A stretch of DNA of 11,944 nt from Pseudonocardiales bacterium. GTDB taxonomy: Bacteria > Actinomycetota > Actinomycetes > Mycobacteriales > Jatrophihabitantaceae. A program made the translations under genes and the position numbers. The stretch spans positions 1 to 11,944 of the forward strand of contig JAVEEO010000495.1 of assembly GCA_030840415.1 (NCBI GenBank). Reading direction: 5' to 3'. The notes under the pieces are model-generated. The model worked only from the letters and a program-made list of their open reading frames with translations, searched no databases and was not told the DNA's origin. Positions 1 to 6,716 of the stretch are shown in pieces (within the stretch, counting starts at the first letter, position 1; each line of letters opens with the position of its first letter).

Positions 1-245
1 ACGTCGTACACCGGCACCGCGTGCTGGTGGTGCAGCCGGGCGGTGATCCGGGCCTCGCGCATCGCCCGCTGGCTGATCAGTTCGGTCTCGGCATCGCTGA
101 GGCCCGGCTGGGGACGCAACTGCTTGAGAGCGACGGGCCGTTGCAGCAGCTCGTCCCAGGCCTGCCAGACGATTCCCATGCCGCCGCTGGCAATGCGGTT
201 CACCAGCCGGTAGCGCCCGGCGATGAGAGCGTCAGGCCCGCTCAC
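1..245 (-). CDS. Serine/threonine protein kinase, N-terminal fragment (partial at window edge)
   Basis: This is the first 81 residues of a Hanks-type (PknB-like) Ser/Thr kinase that transfers ATP phosphate to protein targets; the rest lies outside the window. The N-terminus begins with an initiating GTG and shows the RYRLVNRI beta strand, the glycine-rich P-loop IASGGMGIVW at about residues 18-27, and the ATP-anchoring lysine in VALKQL about 16 residues later. The helix-C region that follows ends in LHHQHAVPVYDV, the usual context for these kinases. The start is supported by a strong purine-rich ribosome binding site 5 nt upstream. No catalytic loop can be seen because of truncation, so activity cannot be judged. 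It lies 131 bp downstream of the ANTAR regulator on the same strand. The family call is firm; its substrates and regulatory domains are unknown. Confidence 0.88.
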   Translation of the reverse strand, partial: MSGPDALIAGRYRLVNRIASGGMGIVWQAWDELLQRPVALKQLRPQPGLSDAETELISQRAMREARITARLHHQHAVPVYD

Positions 246-250
246 TGGCA

Positions 251-258
251 CCCTCCCC
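251..258 (-). promoter_or_regulatory. Ribosome binding site of the kinase gene
   Basis: On the minus strand the bases read GGGGAGGG, 5 nt before a GTG codon that opens a good kinase N-terminus. This decides the start: no ATG gives a better fit. Confidence 0.6.
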
Positions 259-319
259 ACCTGCTCGCCGTCGCTGCCTCGTCCCAGACCCTACCGACCT
301 CGGTGGTGCGAGGGCGAAA

Positions 320-339
320 CGCTGCCAGCGGGGGCAGCG
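320..339 (-). terminator. Hairpin downstream of the ANTAR gene, possible terminator
   Basis: A perfect 7-bp inverted repeat (CGCTGCC at 320-326, GGCAGCG at 333-339) with a 6-nt loop lies 38-57 nt after the stop of the minus-strand ANTAR gene. On that strand it is followed by TTTCG, a short and weak U tract. It could end the ANTAR transcript before the kinase gene. Such stems are common by chance in DNA this GC-rich, so the functional call is tentative. Confidence 0.4.
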
Positions 340-376
340 CCTCGGGCCGGAATCGGTTCGGCGGCCAGCCCGGCGA

Positions 377-1108
377 TCAGGTGCGGGAGCGAGGGGAGAC
401 GGGGATGAGCGCACCGGTGAAGATCACGTCGTTGGCAACCTCGCGCAACTTGCGGTGGGTGTGCTGGCTGGCGACCCGGAGCATGGTGAACGCTTCGTCC
501 TGGGTCACCAGCTGCGAGTTCATCAGGATGCCGATCGCGGTGCCGATGTCGCGGTTGCTGGCCAGCGCGATCTCCAGATTGACCACCTGGCCCTGCGCCT
601 TGGCCAGCCGGCTCTCGGTGTCGAGCACCTCGGTGGCGAGGCCGATCAGGTAGCGCACTGCTGCCAGGTGGTCGGAGCCGGTCCGGTCGCCGCTGGACCG
701 GCAGGTGAACACGCCGATCGGGATGTCGGCACTGGTGCCGGGGCTGGTGGCGGCGCCGATGGGCAGCGCCAGCCAGTCGGCGCCCTGCAGCGGCGCGCCG
801 TTGCCGGACAGCAGTTGCCGGGCCAGCGGTGAGAGCGTCGGCTGCTCACCGGTGCCGTCGCGATCCCGCGGTGCCTGGATCAGCCGAACGGTGGTGCCGA
901 TGAGCAGCTCGACGGTGCAGTGCGTCCCGGTCGCACGGGCATAGCCGTCGGCCAGCGAACCGAACACCGCCTCCGGGTCCGAGGATCGGACGATCTCGGC
1001 AGCCACCTGGCTGATCAGGGTGATTGGGTCCAGGACTGTGCTGGTGGTGCGGGTGGGTGCGCTGGCCGGAGAAGTGATGGCAGGCGCGGTTGAAGAAGTG
1101 ATGGTCAT
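377..1108 (-). CDS. GAF-like/ANTAR domain transcription antitermination regulator
   Basis: This 243-residue cytosolic regulator has an unstructured Ser/Thr/Ala-rich N-terminus (1-27), a GAF-like sensor region (about 28-165, with the core ending in the strand IPIGVFTCRS) and a C-terminal ANTAR domain (about 174-235). The ANTAR domain is recognisable by the helical pattern LEIALASNRDIGTAIGILM, then AFTMLR, then HRKLREVANDV. ANTAR domains bind paired RNA hexaloop hairpins and prevent terminator formation, so this protein probably changes transcript read-through in response to a signal sensed by the N-terminal domain. The ATG is preceded by GGAG with 8-nt spacing. The N-terminal domain is divergent, so its ligand cannot be predicted. 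I saw no clear dual-hexaloop target in the window, so the target is probably elsewhere. A remnant of a related GAF gene lies just upstream. Confidence 0.85.
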   Translation of the reverse strand: MTITSSTAPAITSPASAPTRTTSTVLDPITLISQVAAEIVRSSDPEAVFGSLADGYARATGTHCTVELLIGTTVRLIQAPRDRDGTGEQPTLSPLARQLLSGNGAPLQGADWLALPIGAATSPGTSADIPIGVFTCRSSGDRTGSDHLAAVRYLIGLATEVLDTESRLAKAQGQVVNLEIALASNRDIGTAIGILMNSQLVTQDEAFTMLRVASQHTHRKLREVANDVIFTGALIPVSPRSRT

Positions 1109-1276
1109 GGAGCGGGCTCCGAACTATGCGGAGTGATGTGCGGCTGCTCCGCGAACGGCGACCGCGAGGCTCTTATCCAAACCTGTCTAGAAGTGTAGCT
1201 GACTGCACCGCTTCTGGACCGGGTCGACAGCCGCCAGTTTCGGGGCCCGGCCGAGCCCCCCGCTACCAAGCTGCGG

Positions 1277-1617
1277 TCACCGAGAGTCACTGTCGTCGAA
1301 CTCGTCGTCGAAGGCGTCCACCTGCCTGGCTCATCAGGTTGAGCACTCCCAGGTTCTGGCTGTCGACGTACAGCTGCACCGCGAGCATGCTGCCCACGCC
1401 GAGCTCGCGGGCCCGGCCGATGAACCGCGGCCAGCGCTGATCGGTGCCCAGGTCGGAGAGTCGGACGGTGCGCTGGGCGTAGAGCGAGTCCAGGCAGGGG
1501 CCCTCACCCAAGTCGTACCGGGCGTGGTCCACCGCGCGGGGCAACTCACGGTGGCGGCCAGGGTCCTGCCCGCGCGACGGCGCTGCACCTCCGAGATGCT
1601 CGCCGCGGTCGCGCCCG
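1277..1617 (-). pseudogene. Degenerate GAF-domain gene (relative of GAF-ANTAR regulators), two frameshifts
   Basis: Three minus-strand reading frames together spell one GAF domain. The first frame (about 1617-1547) gives VPGATAASISEV, then RTLAATV. A second (about 1547-1326) gives RAVDHARYDLGEGPCL, then RWPRFIGRARELGVGSML and LGVLNLMSQ. The third (about 1324-1277) gives QVDAFDDEF and a stop. The GEGPCLDS, RWPRF and DAFDDEF motifs are those of GAF domains paired with ANTAR. Adding one base near 1547 and removing one near 1325 restores a single continuous frame. Even so the gene lacks its N-terminus and stops right after the GAF core, with no ANTAR domain. The central open frame alone (1287-1544, TTG start) would give 85 residues. 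It is most likely a decaying gene; sequencing error could explain the frameshifts but not the missing ANTAR domain. Confidence 0.62.
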
Positions 1618-1788
1618 GAACGGTGCCGCCCGCGGGGCTGCCGCCCGACTCACCACGTGCCCGATTGCGCCCGTCGAGGCGACCTGGGCCGCGAACGATA
1701 CGACAAGCAGCCCGGGCGAGGTGGCAACGGCGGGTGCGCCCGCGAACCTGTGCGGCTGCCCGAAAGCAGCTATCCCGGTCGGATCGGC

Positions 1789-1796
1789 TTTAATAG
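1789..1796 (+). promoter_or_regulatory. Possible -10 element of the MFS gene
   Basis: TTTAATAG is the only AT-rich octamer in the surrounding GC-rich DNA and lies about 60 bp before the MFS start. It contains the -10-like hexamers TTTAAT and TAATAG. No consensus -35 hexamer sits 16-18 bp upstream, so this is a weak call. Confidence 0.3.
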
Positions 1797-1801
1797 CGTT
1801 C

Positions 1802-1818
1802 GCCTCCGTCTCGGAGGC
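1802..1818 (+). promoter_or_regulatory. Perfect inverted repeat in the MFS 5' leader
   Basis: GCCTCCG, a TCT loop and CGGAGGC form a perfect 7-bp stem 36 bp before the MFS start codon and just after the AT-rich patch. If the -10 assignment is right it sits near the transcription start, where it could be a repressor operator or an RNA hairpin. No poly-U follows, so it is not a standard terminator. Confidence 0.4.
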
Positions 1819-1853
1819 ATCCGCGGGTCGCGCACACCGGAACAGGGAGTGGC

Positions 1854-3176
1854 ATGGCGATGGGCACGCCGCAGCAATCGGCCAGCGCCGGCATCTGGGC
1901 CACCTTCACGGAGTCGCCGGTCGCGGTCAAGGCCATCTTCGGTGGCGTCTTCGTCAACCGGGTGGGTGGCTTCCTCAACATCTTCCTGGTCCTGTACCTG
2001 ATCGCCGAGGGCCACTCGGCCGCCCAGGCCGCGCTCGGACTGGGCAGCTACGGCCTGGGCGGCGTGGTCGGCGTGTTGATCGGCGGCGTGCTGGCCGACC
2101 GGCTCGGCGCCCGCAACGCCACCGTGCTGAGCATGTCCAGCTCAGCGGTGCTGATCGCGATCGGCGCGGTCGGCCTGGTCAGCCAGATCTTCCGGCCGGC
2201 GTCGGCGACCCTGCTCTCGGAGCTGACGCCCGAGAGCCGCCAGGTGATGATCTTCGCGATGTACCGGTTCGGGTTGAACATCGGTGCCACCGTGGCCCCG
2301 CTGCTCGGCTTCGCGCTGTACAACCTCGACCACCAGCGGTTCACCCTGCTGTTCTGGGGCGAGGCGCTGGTCGCGCTGGTCTACGCCGCGATCGCGATCG
2401 TGGCGCTGCCACGCCGCACCACCAGCCGGGCAGTCGAGAGCCCCGCTGCCGCTGCCGGCCCGGCCGGTGGCTATCGCGACGTGCTGCGCGACCGGCGCTA
2501 CCTGCTGTACCTGATCGCCACCCTGCTCAACGCGGGGGTCTACACCCAGTACCTATCGACGCTGCCGCTGGACGTCAAGGCCGAAGGCGTGCCGGTGTTC
2601 TGGTACACGGTGGCGGTGGCGCTCAACGGCGTGCTGGTGATCGCCTTCGAGCTGCCGCTGACCAAGCTCTCGCAGAGATGGCCGTTCAAGCTGACCGTCG
2701 GCCTGACGTTCCTGCTGGTCGCCATCGGGGTGGCCACCTACGGGCTGCCGCTGGGGCCGACGGTGATCATCGTCGGCACCCTGATCTGGACGACCGCCGA
2801 GGTGATCGGCGCGCCGACGGTGTTCGCCTATCCCGCGATGGCGGGCCCGGCGCACCTCAAGGGTCGCTACATCGGCAGCTTCCAGTTCATGTTCGGACTG
2901 GGCCAGGCGGTCGGCCCGATGGTCGGCGGTGCGCTGTTCACCCAGCTGGGCCACGGTGTCTGGCCGGTGCTGGCCCTGTTCGGGCTACTGGCCGCGCCGT
3001 TGGGGCTGGCCGGGGTTCGCAGCCCGGCCAAGCAGTCCGCGGCCGGGTCCGACCCGGGCGCGGGCGAGCCGGGCAGCAGCGCGGCAGCCGATGAGCACGC
3101 TGCCGTCGGCACCGGGCAGCCGCCGGTCGAATCCCCGATCGAGGGCGTCGCGATCGCCGAGCAGTCCCAGCCCTGA
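1854..3176 (+). CDS. Major facilitator superfamily (MFS) transporter, probable drug/metabolite exporter
   Basis: This 440-residue inner-membrane protein has about 12 hydrophobic helices in two halves, the usual MFS size. The loop between helices 2 and 3 carries the MFS motif A, GGVLADRLGARN, at residues 77-88, typical of proton-coupled antiporters. The second half contains another conserved stretch, RYIGSFQFMFGLGQAVGPMVGG. The last ~45 residues are a soluble Ala/Gly/Ser/Glu-rich tail. The ATG at 1854 has GGGAG 4 nt upstream; a second in-frame ATG at 1860 is an alternative with 10-nt spacing. Overall it resembles the DHA-type efflux proteins (MdtH/YfcJ-like), but the substrate cannot be inferred. 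It is followed after 13 bp by the YjbR-family gene, probably on the same transcript. A hairpin in its leader suggests regulation. Confidence 0.85.
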   Translation: MAMGTPQQSASAGIWATFTESPVAVKAIFGGVFVNRVGGFLNIFLVLYLIAEGHSAAQAALGLGSYGLGGVVGVLIGGVLADRLGARNATVLSMSSSAVLIAIGAVGLVSQIFRPASATLLSELTPESRQVMIFAMYRFGLNIGATVAPLLGFALYNLDHQRFTLLFWGEALVALVYAAIAIVALPRRTTSRAVESPAAAAGPAGGYRDVLRDRRYLLYLIATLLNAGVYTQYLSTLPLDVKAEGVPVFWYTVAVALNGVLVIAFELPLTKLSQRWPFKLTVGLTFLLVAIGVATYGLPLGPTVIIVGTLIWTTAEVIGAPTVFAYPAMAGPAHLKGRYIGSFQFMFGLGQAVGPMVGGALFTQLGHGVWPVLALFGLLAAPLGLAGVRSPAKQSAAGSDPGAGEPGSSAAADEHAAVGTGQPPVESPIEGVAIAEQSQP

Positions 3177-3189
3177 CAGCCGGCCGGCG

Positions 3190-3537
3190 ATGGTCACCCT
3201 GGAGGACGTGCGGCGGCTGGCGCTGCCACTGCCCGGCAGCTACGAGGCGCTCGTCCAGGACCGGATCAAGTTCAGGGTCAAGCGGATCGTCTACCTGTCG
3301 GTCGCCCCGGACGAGCAGTCGATGGGGTTCGCCTACCCGAAGGAGGAGCGGGCCGCGCTGGTCGCGGCAGAGCCCGCCAAGTTCTTCCTGCCGATCCCGT
3401 CGGACCTGCGCTACAACTGGGTCCGGGTCCGGCTGACCGAGATCGAGCTCGACGAGCTGTCCGAGCTGGTGCCCGATGCCTGGGCGATGGCCGTTCCCAA
3501 GCGGGTGTCGAGCGCCTACTTCGACAGCCTCGGCTGA
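3190..3537 (+). CDS. MmcQ/YjbR family protein
   Basis: This 115-residue protein begins MVTLEDVRRLALPLPGSYEA, the standard opening of MmcQ/YjbR (double-wing, CyaY-like fold) proteins. It continues with RIKFRVKRIVYLSVAPDE in the central sheet, and then YNWVRVRL and AWAMAVPKRV near the C-terminus, where the family typically has a W-VRL strand and a final helix pair. Its full length matches the family. The biochemical function of the family is unknown; a DNA-binding or regulatory role has been suggested from the fold alone. The ATG lies 13 bp after the MFS stop with only a weak purine tract, which suggests translation coupled to the transporter gene. Confidence 0.85.
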   Translation: MVTLEDVRRLALPLPGSYEALVQDRIKFRVKRIVYLSVAPDEQSMGFAYPKEERAALVAAEPAKFFLPIPSDLRYNWVRVRLTEIELDELSELVPDAWAMAVPKRVSSAYFDSLG

Positions 3538-3540
3538 ATC

Positions 3541-3571
3541 AAGCCGGCCCGTAACGCTTGGATGCCGGCTT
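3541..3571 (+). terminator. 8-bp inverted repeat after the YjbR gene, possible terminator
   Basis: AAGCCGGC at 3541-3548 and GCCGGCTT at 3564-3571 are perfect complements around a 15-nt loop, starting 3 nt after the YjbR stop codon. No U-run follows, so this may be a factor-assisted terminator or an operator in front of the repeat-protein gene. Confidence 0.4.
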
Positions 3572-3689
3572 CGTTGACATGTGATGTGGGTGACCACCGG
3601 CCGGAAGGACTGCGTCGCGCGACCGGCTGGCTAGCCTCTGAATTCGATCACTGCCGATGGCGCCGATGTGCGCGAGAAGGAGCCGAGGA
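3572..3689 (+). promoter_or_regulatory. Probable promoter region of the repeat protein-M50 pair
   Basis: This 118-bp gap must hold the promoter if the inverted repeat ends upstream transcription. It contains a perfect -35-like TTGACA at 3574-3579, but no -10 hexamer at 16-18 bp. It also has a TAGCCT -10-like element at 3632-3637 with no good -35. Neither is convincing. The ribosome binding site AAGGAG is at 3677-3682, 7 nt before the ATG. Confidence 0.3.
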
Positions 3690-4313
3690 ATGGCCGCGGA
3701 GCTGACCCCGATGTCCGACGACGAGCTGGCTGCCGAAGGAGTGACGGCCCTTCCCGACAAGGAGGTCATGTCACTGCTCGACCTCAACGCCAACCTCGAC
3801 CTGGCCCTGGACGTAGCGGCGCCGATCGACCTTGCCGTCGGGGCGAACGCGAACATCGCGGCGCCGATCAACGCCTCGGTGGGTGCCAACGTGCTGTCGG
3901 TGGGCTCCACCGCCGGCGCCGAGGCCCTGCAGGGCGCCGAGATCCACCAGGGCATCACCGGCGACGCCACCGCCACGGCCGACCAGACCAGCGGCATCGA
4001 CCAGACCAGCGAGCCGGCCCCGGCCGACAGCGCGATCGACGTGCCGACCCCGACGCCGTCCGGTGCTCTGGACGGCAACCTGCTCAACGTCAACGTCGAC
4101 CTCAACGGCGACCTCAACCTCACCGCGCCGATCGACGGGGCGGTCGCGGCCAACGTCAACGCCGCGGCGCCGATCGACGCCGCGGTGTCGGCCAACGTCG
4201 GCTCGGTGGACTCCAGCGCGACCGCGATCTCCCAGCAGGCAGCTGTGATCGACCAGAACGTGACCGGCGACGCCACCGCCACCGGCATCCAGGACTCGAC
4301 GATCAACCAGTAG
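3690..4313 (+). CDS. Leader-bearing two-repeat Ala/Asn/Asp-rich protein of unknown function, candidate substrate of the adjacent PqqD-M50 protease
   Basis: This 207-residue protein has no signal peptide or membrane segment. Residues 1-28 form an acidic leader-like stretch (ELTPMSDDELAAEG, then ALPDKEVMSLL). It is followed by repeat A (29-105), a 25-residue Pro/Ser/Thr linker, and repeat B (131-207), which ends exactly at the C-terminus. The repeats align over 77 residues without gaps at 43 identities (56%). Each holds two copies of an (A/T)API(D/N)xxVxAN unit and ends with a GDATAT block and spaced glutamines (IxQ). There is no Cys, Arg, Phe, Tyr or Trp, with only one Lys (K24) and one His (H86). 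The ATG has AAGGAG 7 nt upstream; the ATG at 3711 is a weaker alternative. The stop is 7 bp before the PqqD-M50 start, so the two are coupled. I know no function for this family. The pattern suggests a beta-solenoid or other assembled structure, possibly exported or matured by the M50 partner. Confidence 0.8.
   Translation: MAAELTPMSDDELAAEGVTALPDKEVMSLLDLNANLDLALDVAAPIDLAVGANANIAAPINASVGANVLSVGSTAGAEALQGAEIHQGITGDATATADQTSGIDQTSEPAPADSAIDVPTPTPSGALDGNLLNVNVDLNGDLNLTAPIDGAVAANVNAAAPIDAAVSANVGSVDSSATAISQQAAVIDQNVTGDATATGIQDSTINQ
3774..4004 (+). repeat. Repeat A (77 codons) within the repeat protein
   Basis: This encodes residues 29-105. It matches repeat B position by position without gaps, with 43 of 77 identical amino acids counted by eye. 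Landmarks are AAPIDLAVGAN, AAPINASVGAN and QGITGDATAT. Confidence 0.8.
4080..4310 (+). repeat. Repeat B (77 codons) within the repeat protein
   Basis: This encodes residues 131-207, up to the last codon before the stop. Landmarks are TAPIDGAVAAN, AAPIDAAVSAN and QNVTGDATAT, at the same spacing as in repeat A, which indicates an internal duplication. Confidence 0.8.
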
Positions 4314-4320
4314 CTTCCGG

Positions 4321-6711
4321 ATGAGCGTGGTCAGCGGTGGCACCGAGGCGGGTGGGCTCGGGGGCAGTTCGGCCGTTCCGGTCGAGGTTGGGTCCGACGT
4401 CCCGGTGCCGGCAGCGGGCTTGCAGTTGCTCGGGCAGGCCGCGGGCTCCGGCTACCGGGTGGCACCGGCCCTGGTGCGCCGGGTCGACGGGCAGATGCTG
4501 CAACTGACCGCGCTGCTCTACCGGCTCCTGGAGGCGGTGGACGGCCGGCGCGGTTACGACGAGATCGCCGCGCAGGTCAGCACCGCCTCGGGCCGCTCGA
4601 TCACCGGTGCCAATGCCCGGATGCTGGTCGAGCAGAAGCTGCGCCCGCTCGGCCTGGTGTGCCGCCCCGACGGCTCGCAACCCGAGCTGCGCAAGGCCAA
4701 TCCGCTGCTGGCGCTGCGGTTGCGGTGGGTGGTCTCCGATCCGGCGGCGACCCGCCGGATCACCGCGCCGTTCAGCTGGCTGTTCAACCCGCTGGCGGTG
4801 GCGGCGGTGCTGCTGGCCTTCGTCGCGGTGTGCAAGTGGGTGCTCTTCGACCGTGGCCTGGCCCTGGCCGCCCACCAGGCCTTCGACCGGCCGGGCCTGC
4901 TGCTGGCGGTCTTCGCGATCACGGTGGTCTCGGCCGGCTTCCACGAGTTCGGGCACGCCGCGGCCGCCCGGTACGGCGGTGCCACCCCCGGCGCGATGGG
5001 TGCCGGGCTGTACCTGGTGTGGCCGGCGTTCTACACCGACGTCACCGACAGCTACCGGCTCGGCCGGGGTGGCCGGATCCGCACCGACCTGGGTGGGCTG
5101 TACTTCAACGCCCTGCTGTCGGTGGCGATGTTCGGGATATGGGCGCTGACCGGCTGGGACGCGGTGCTGCTGGTGATCGGTACCCAGCTGGTGCAGATGG
5201 TCCGGCAGCTGCCGCCGCTGGTGCGCTTCGACGGCTACCACCTGCTGGCCGATGTCACCGGGGTGCCCGACCTGTTCCACCGGATCGGGCCGACGCTGCG
5301 CGGACTGCTGCCCGGCCACCGGGCCGGGTCGCAGTCCCAGGCGCTCAAGCCGTGGGTCCGGGCGGTGGTGACGCTCTGGGTGCTGCTGGTAGTGCCGCTG
5401 CTGGCCCTCACCGTGCTGGTGACGGTGCTCAGCCTGCCGCGCATCCTGGCCACCGCCGCGGCCAGTTTCGGCCGCGAGTTCAGCGCGATGGTCGAACGGT
5501 TCGGTGCCTTCGACGTGGTCGGCGGGCTGGTCAAGCTGCTGGCCGTGATCGCCGTCGGGCTGCCCATCCTCGGCATCGGCTACCTGCTGCAGCGCACGGT
5601 CCGGCAGCTGGCCGGCACGGTGTGGCGGGCCACCGCTGGCAGGCCCGGCCGCCGCGCGCTGGCCGGCCTGGTCGCGGCGGCGGTGTTGGTCGGGCTGCTG
5701 GTGGCCTGGTGGCCCCGGGGCAACTACCGCCCGATTCAGCCCTATGAGCGGGGCACCCTCGGCGAGGTCGTGCCGGCAGCCTGGGCCGGTCGGGCCGTGC
5801 CGTCCGGCCTGGCCGAGGGCCGGCAGTCCTCGGCGGTGACGGCCTGGCCGGCGTCGGCGGGCGCGCTGCCCACCGCCGACAAGCCCGTCCTGTCACTGGT
5901 GCTGGTACCGCGGACCCCGGCGCCGGACGGTAAGCCCGCACCGACCTGGGTCTTTCCATTCAACCGGCCGGCAGCTCCCGGCGCGGGCGACAACCAGAGC
6001 CTGGCGGTTAACACCGCCGACGGCAGCGTCGTCTACGACGTGGCGTTCGCGCTGGTGTGGGCCGATGGCGACACGGTGCTGAACAAGAACGAGGCGTACG
6101 CCTTCGCCAGTTGCACCGCCTGCCGGGCGACTGCGATCAGTTTCCAGGTGGTGCTGATCGTGGGCAACGCGCACGTGGTGGTGCCCCAGAACATCTCGGC
6201 GGCGGTCAACTACGACTGCCTGGCCTGCGTCACCCAGGCGCTGGCGGTGCAGCTGGTGCTCAGCCTGCCCGGTACCCCGAGCACCGCCGAGGCCGCCGAG
6301 GTCGAGGCGCTGTGGCAGCAGATCCAGGCATTCGCCGGCCAGCTGCGCGGGCTGTCGTTCGCCGAGATCCACTCTCGGTTGAGCAGCTACGAGCGTCAGC
6401 TGGCCGACGTGGTGGCCAAGTACGCGACCGGCTCCACGGGTAACGGGGCGGTGCCGAGCGCTACGGCCTCCTCGGGCGGCGCTCCGGCGTCGTCCCCGGT
6501 GCCGACGGCCGGTGACTCCGGCGCGGCGGGAACGGATGCGGCCGGCAGGTCGGCGGCGGGCACGGTGTCACCGAGCAGCACCGACAGCCCTATCGATGGC
6601 GGCTCGGCCTCCGCATCGGACTCGGCGTCGGATCCCCCGACCGCCTCGGCTTCCGAGGCGAGCTCGTCCGCCGTGGCCCCGGAGTCGGGTACGCCGACCT
6701 CGACCCCGTAG
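4321..6711 (+). CDS. PqqD-like domain fused to M50 zinc metalloprotease with CxxC-containing ectodomain
   Basis: This 796-residue membrane protein has several regions. Residues 1-37 are disordered. A PqqD-like winged-helix domain (about 38-112) contains LTALLYRLLEAVDGRRGYDEIAAQV and ends in KLRPLGLV; such domains usually bind leader peptides. The M50-type membrane core (about 150-475) has the HEFGH zinc site at 208-212, the family block WPAFYTDVTDSYRL near 234-247, the third-ligand motif FDGYH (D304), and about six to eight hydrophobic helices. An ectodomain (about 480-695) holds CTAC (C598, C601) and CLAC (C633, C636) in conserved-looking beta-rich sequence. The tail (about 700-796) is Ser/Thr/Ala/Pro-rich. 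M50 enzymes cut substrates within or next to the membrane. The gene starts 7 bp after the repeat-protein stop with a weak ribosome binding site, implying coupling. The likely role is recognition, and cleavage or export, of the repeat protein (inference). The active-site residues look intact. Confidence 0.82.
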   Translation: MSVVSGGTEAGGLGGSSAVPVEVGSDVPVPAAGLQLLGQAAGSGYRVAPALVRRVDGQMLQLTALLYRLLEAVDGRRGYDEIAAQVSTASGRSITGANARMLVEQKLRPLGLVCRPDGSQPELRKANPLLALRLRWVVSDPAATRRITAPFSWLFNPLAVAAVLLAFVAVCKWVLFDRGLALAAHQAFDRPGLLLAVFAITVVSAGFHEFGHAAAARYGGATPGAMGAGLYLVWPAFYTDVTDSYRLGRGGRIRTDLGGLYFNALLSVAMFGIWALTGWDAVLLVIGTQLVQMVRQLPPLVRFDGYHLLADVTGVPDLFHRIGPTLRGLLPGHRAGSQSQALKPWVRAVVTLWVLLVVPLLALTVLVTVLSLPRILATAAASFGREFSAMVERFGAFDVVGGLVKLLAVIAVGLPILGIGYLLQRTVRQLAGTVWRATAGRPGRRALAGLVAAAVLVGLLVAWWPRGNYRPIQPYERGTLGEVVPAAWAGRAVPSGLAEGRQSSAVTAWPASAGALPTADKPVLSLVLVPRTPAPDGKPAPTWVFPFNRPAAPGAGDNQSLAVNTADGSVVYDVAFALVWADGDTVLNKNEAYAFASCTACRATAISFQVVLIVGNAHVVVPQNISAAVNYDCLACVTQALAVQLVLSLPGTPSTAEAAEVEALWQQIQAFAGQLRGLSFAEIHSRLSSYERQLADVVAKYATGSTGNGAVPSATASSGGAPASSPVPTAGDSGAAGTDAAGRSAAGTVSPSSTDSPIDGGSASASDSASDPPTASASEASSSAVAPESGTPTSTP

Positions 6712-6716
6712 CGCGA

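Larger units (their letters stand above)
1618..1853. other. Intergenic region between the GAF remnant and the MFS gene
   Basis: I see no convincing gene here. Open frames in both directions are arginine- and proline-rich shadows of GC-rich DNA with no domain motifs. The right-hand 70 bases hold an AT-richer patch and a hairpin, listed separately. Confidence 0.5.

Noticed and set aside
1105..1290. 61-codon minus-strand frame between the ANTAR gene and the GAF remnant
   Set aside because: No family features and no good ribosome binding site; it overlaps the end of the pseudogene.
1721..3094. 457-codon plus-strand open frame overlapping the MFS gene in another frame
   Set aside because: Arg/Gly/Pro-rich with no membrane helices; the MFS frame carries clear transporter motifs.
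3574..3579. Perfect TTGACA as a promoter -35
   Set aside because: No TANNNT-like hexamer at 16-18 bp downstream, so it is not called as a promoter by itself.
3690..4313. Repeat protein as a CRISPR-like or DNA-level repeat array
   Set aside because: The repetition is at protein level with codon-respecting divergence; there are no short identical repeats with unique spacers.
4303..5319. 338-codon minus-strand open frame opposite the PqqD-M50 gene
   Set aside because: His/Gln/Arg-rich shadow; the opposite strand encodes the zinc site and PqqD-like domain.
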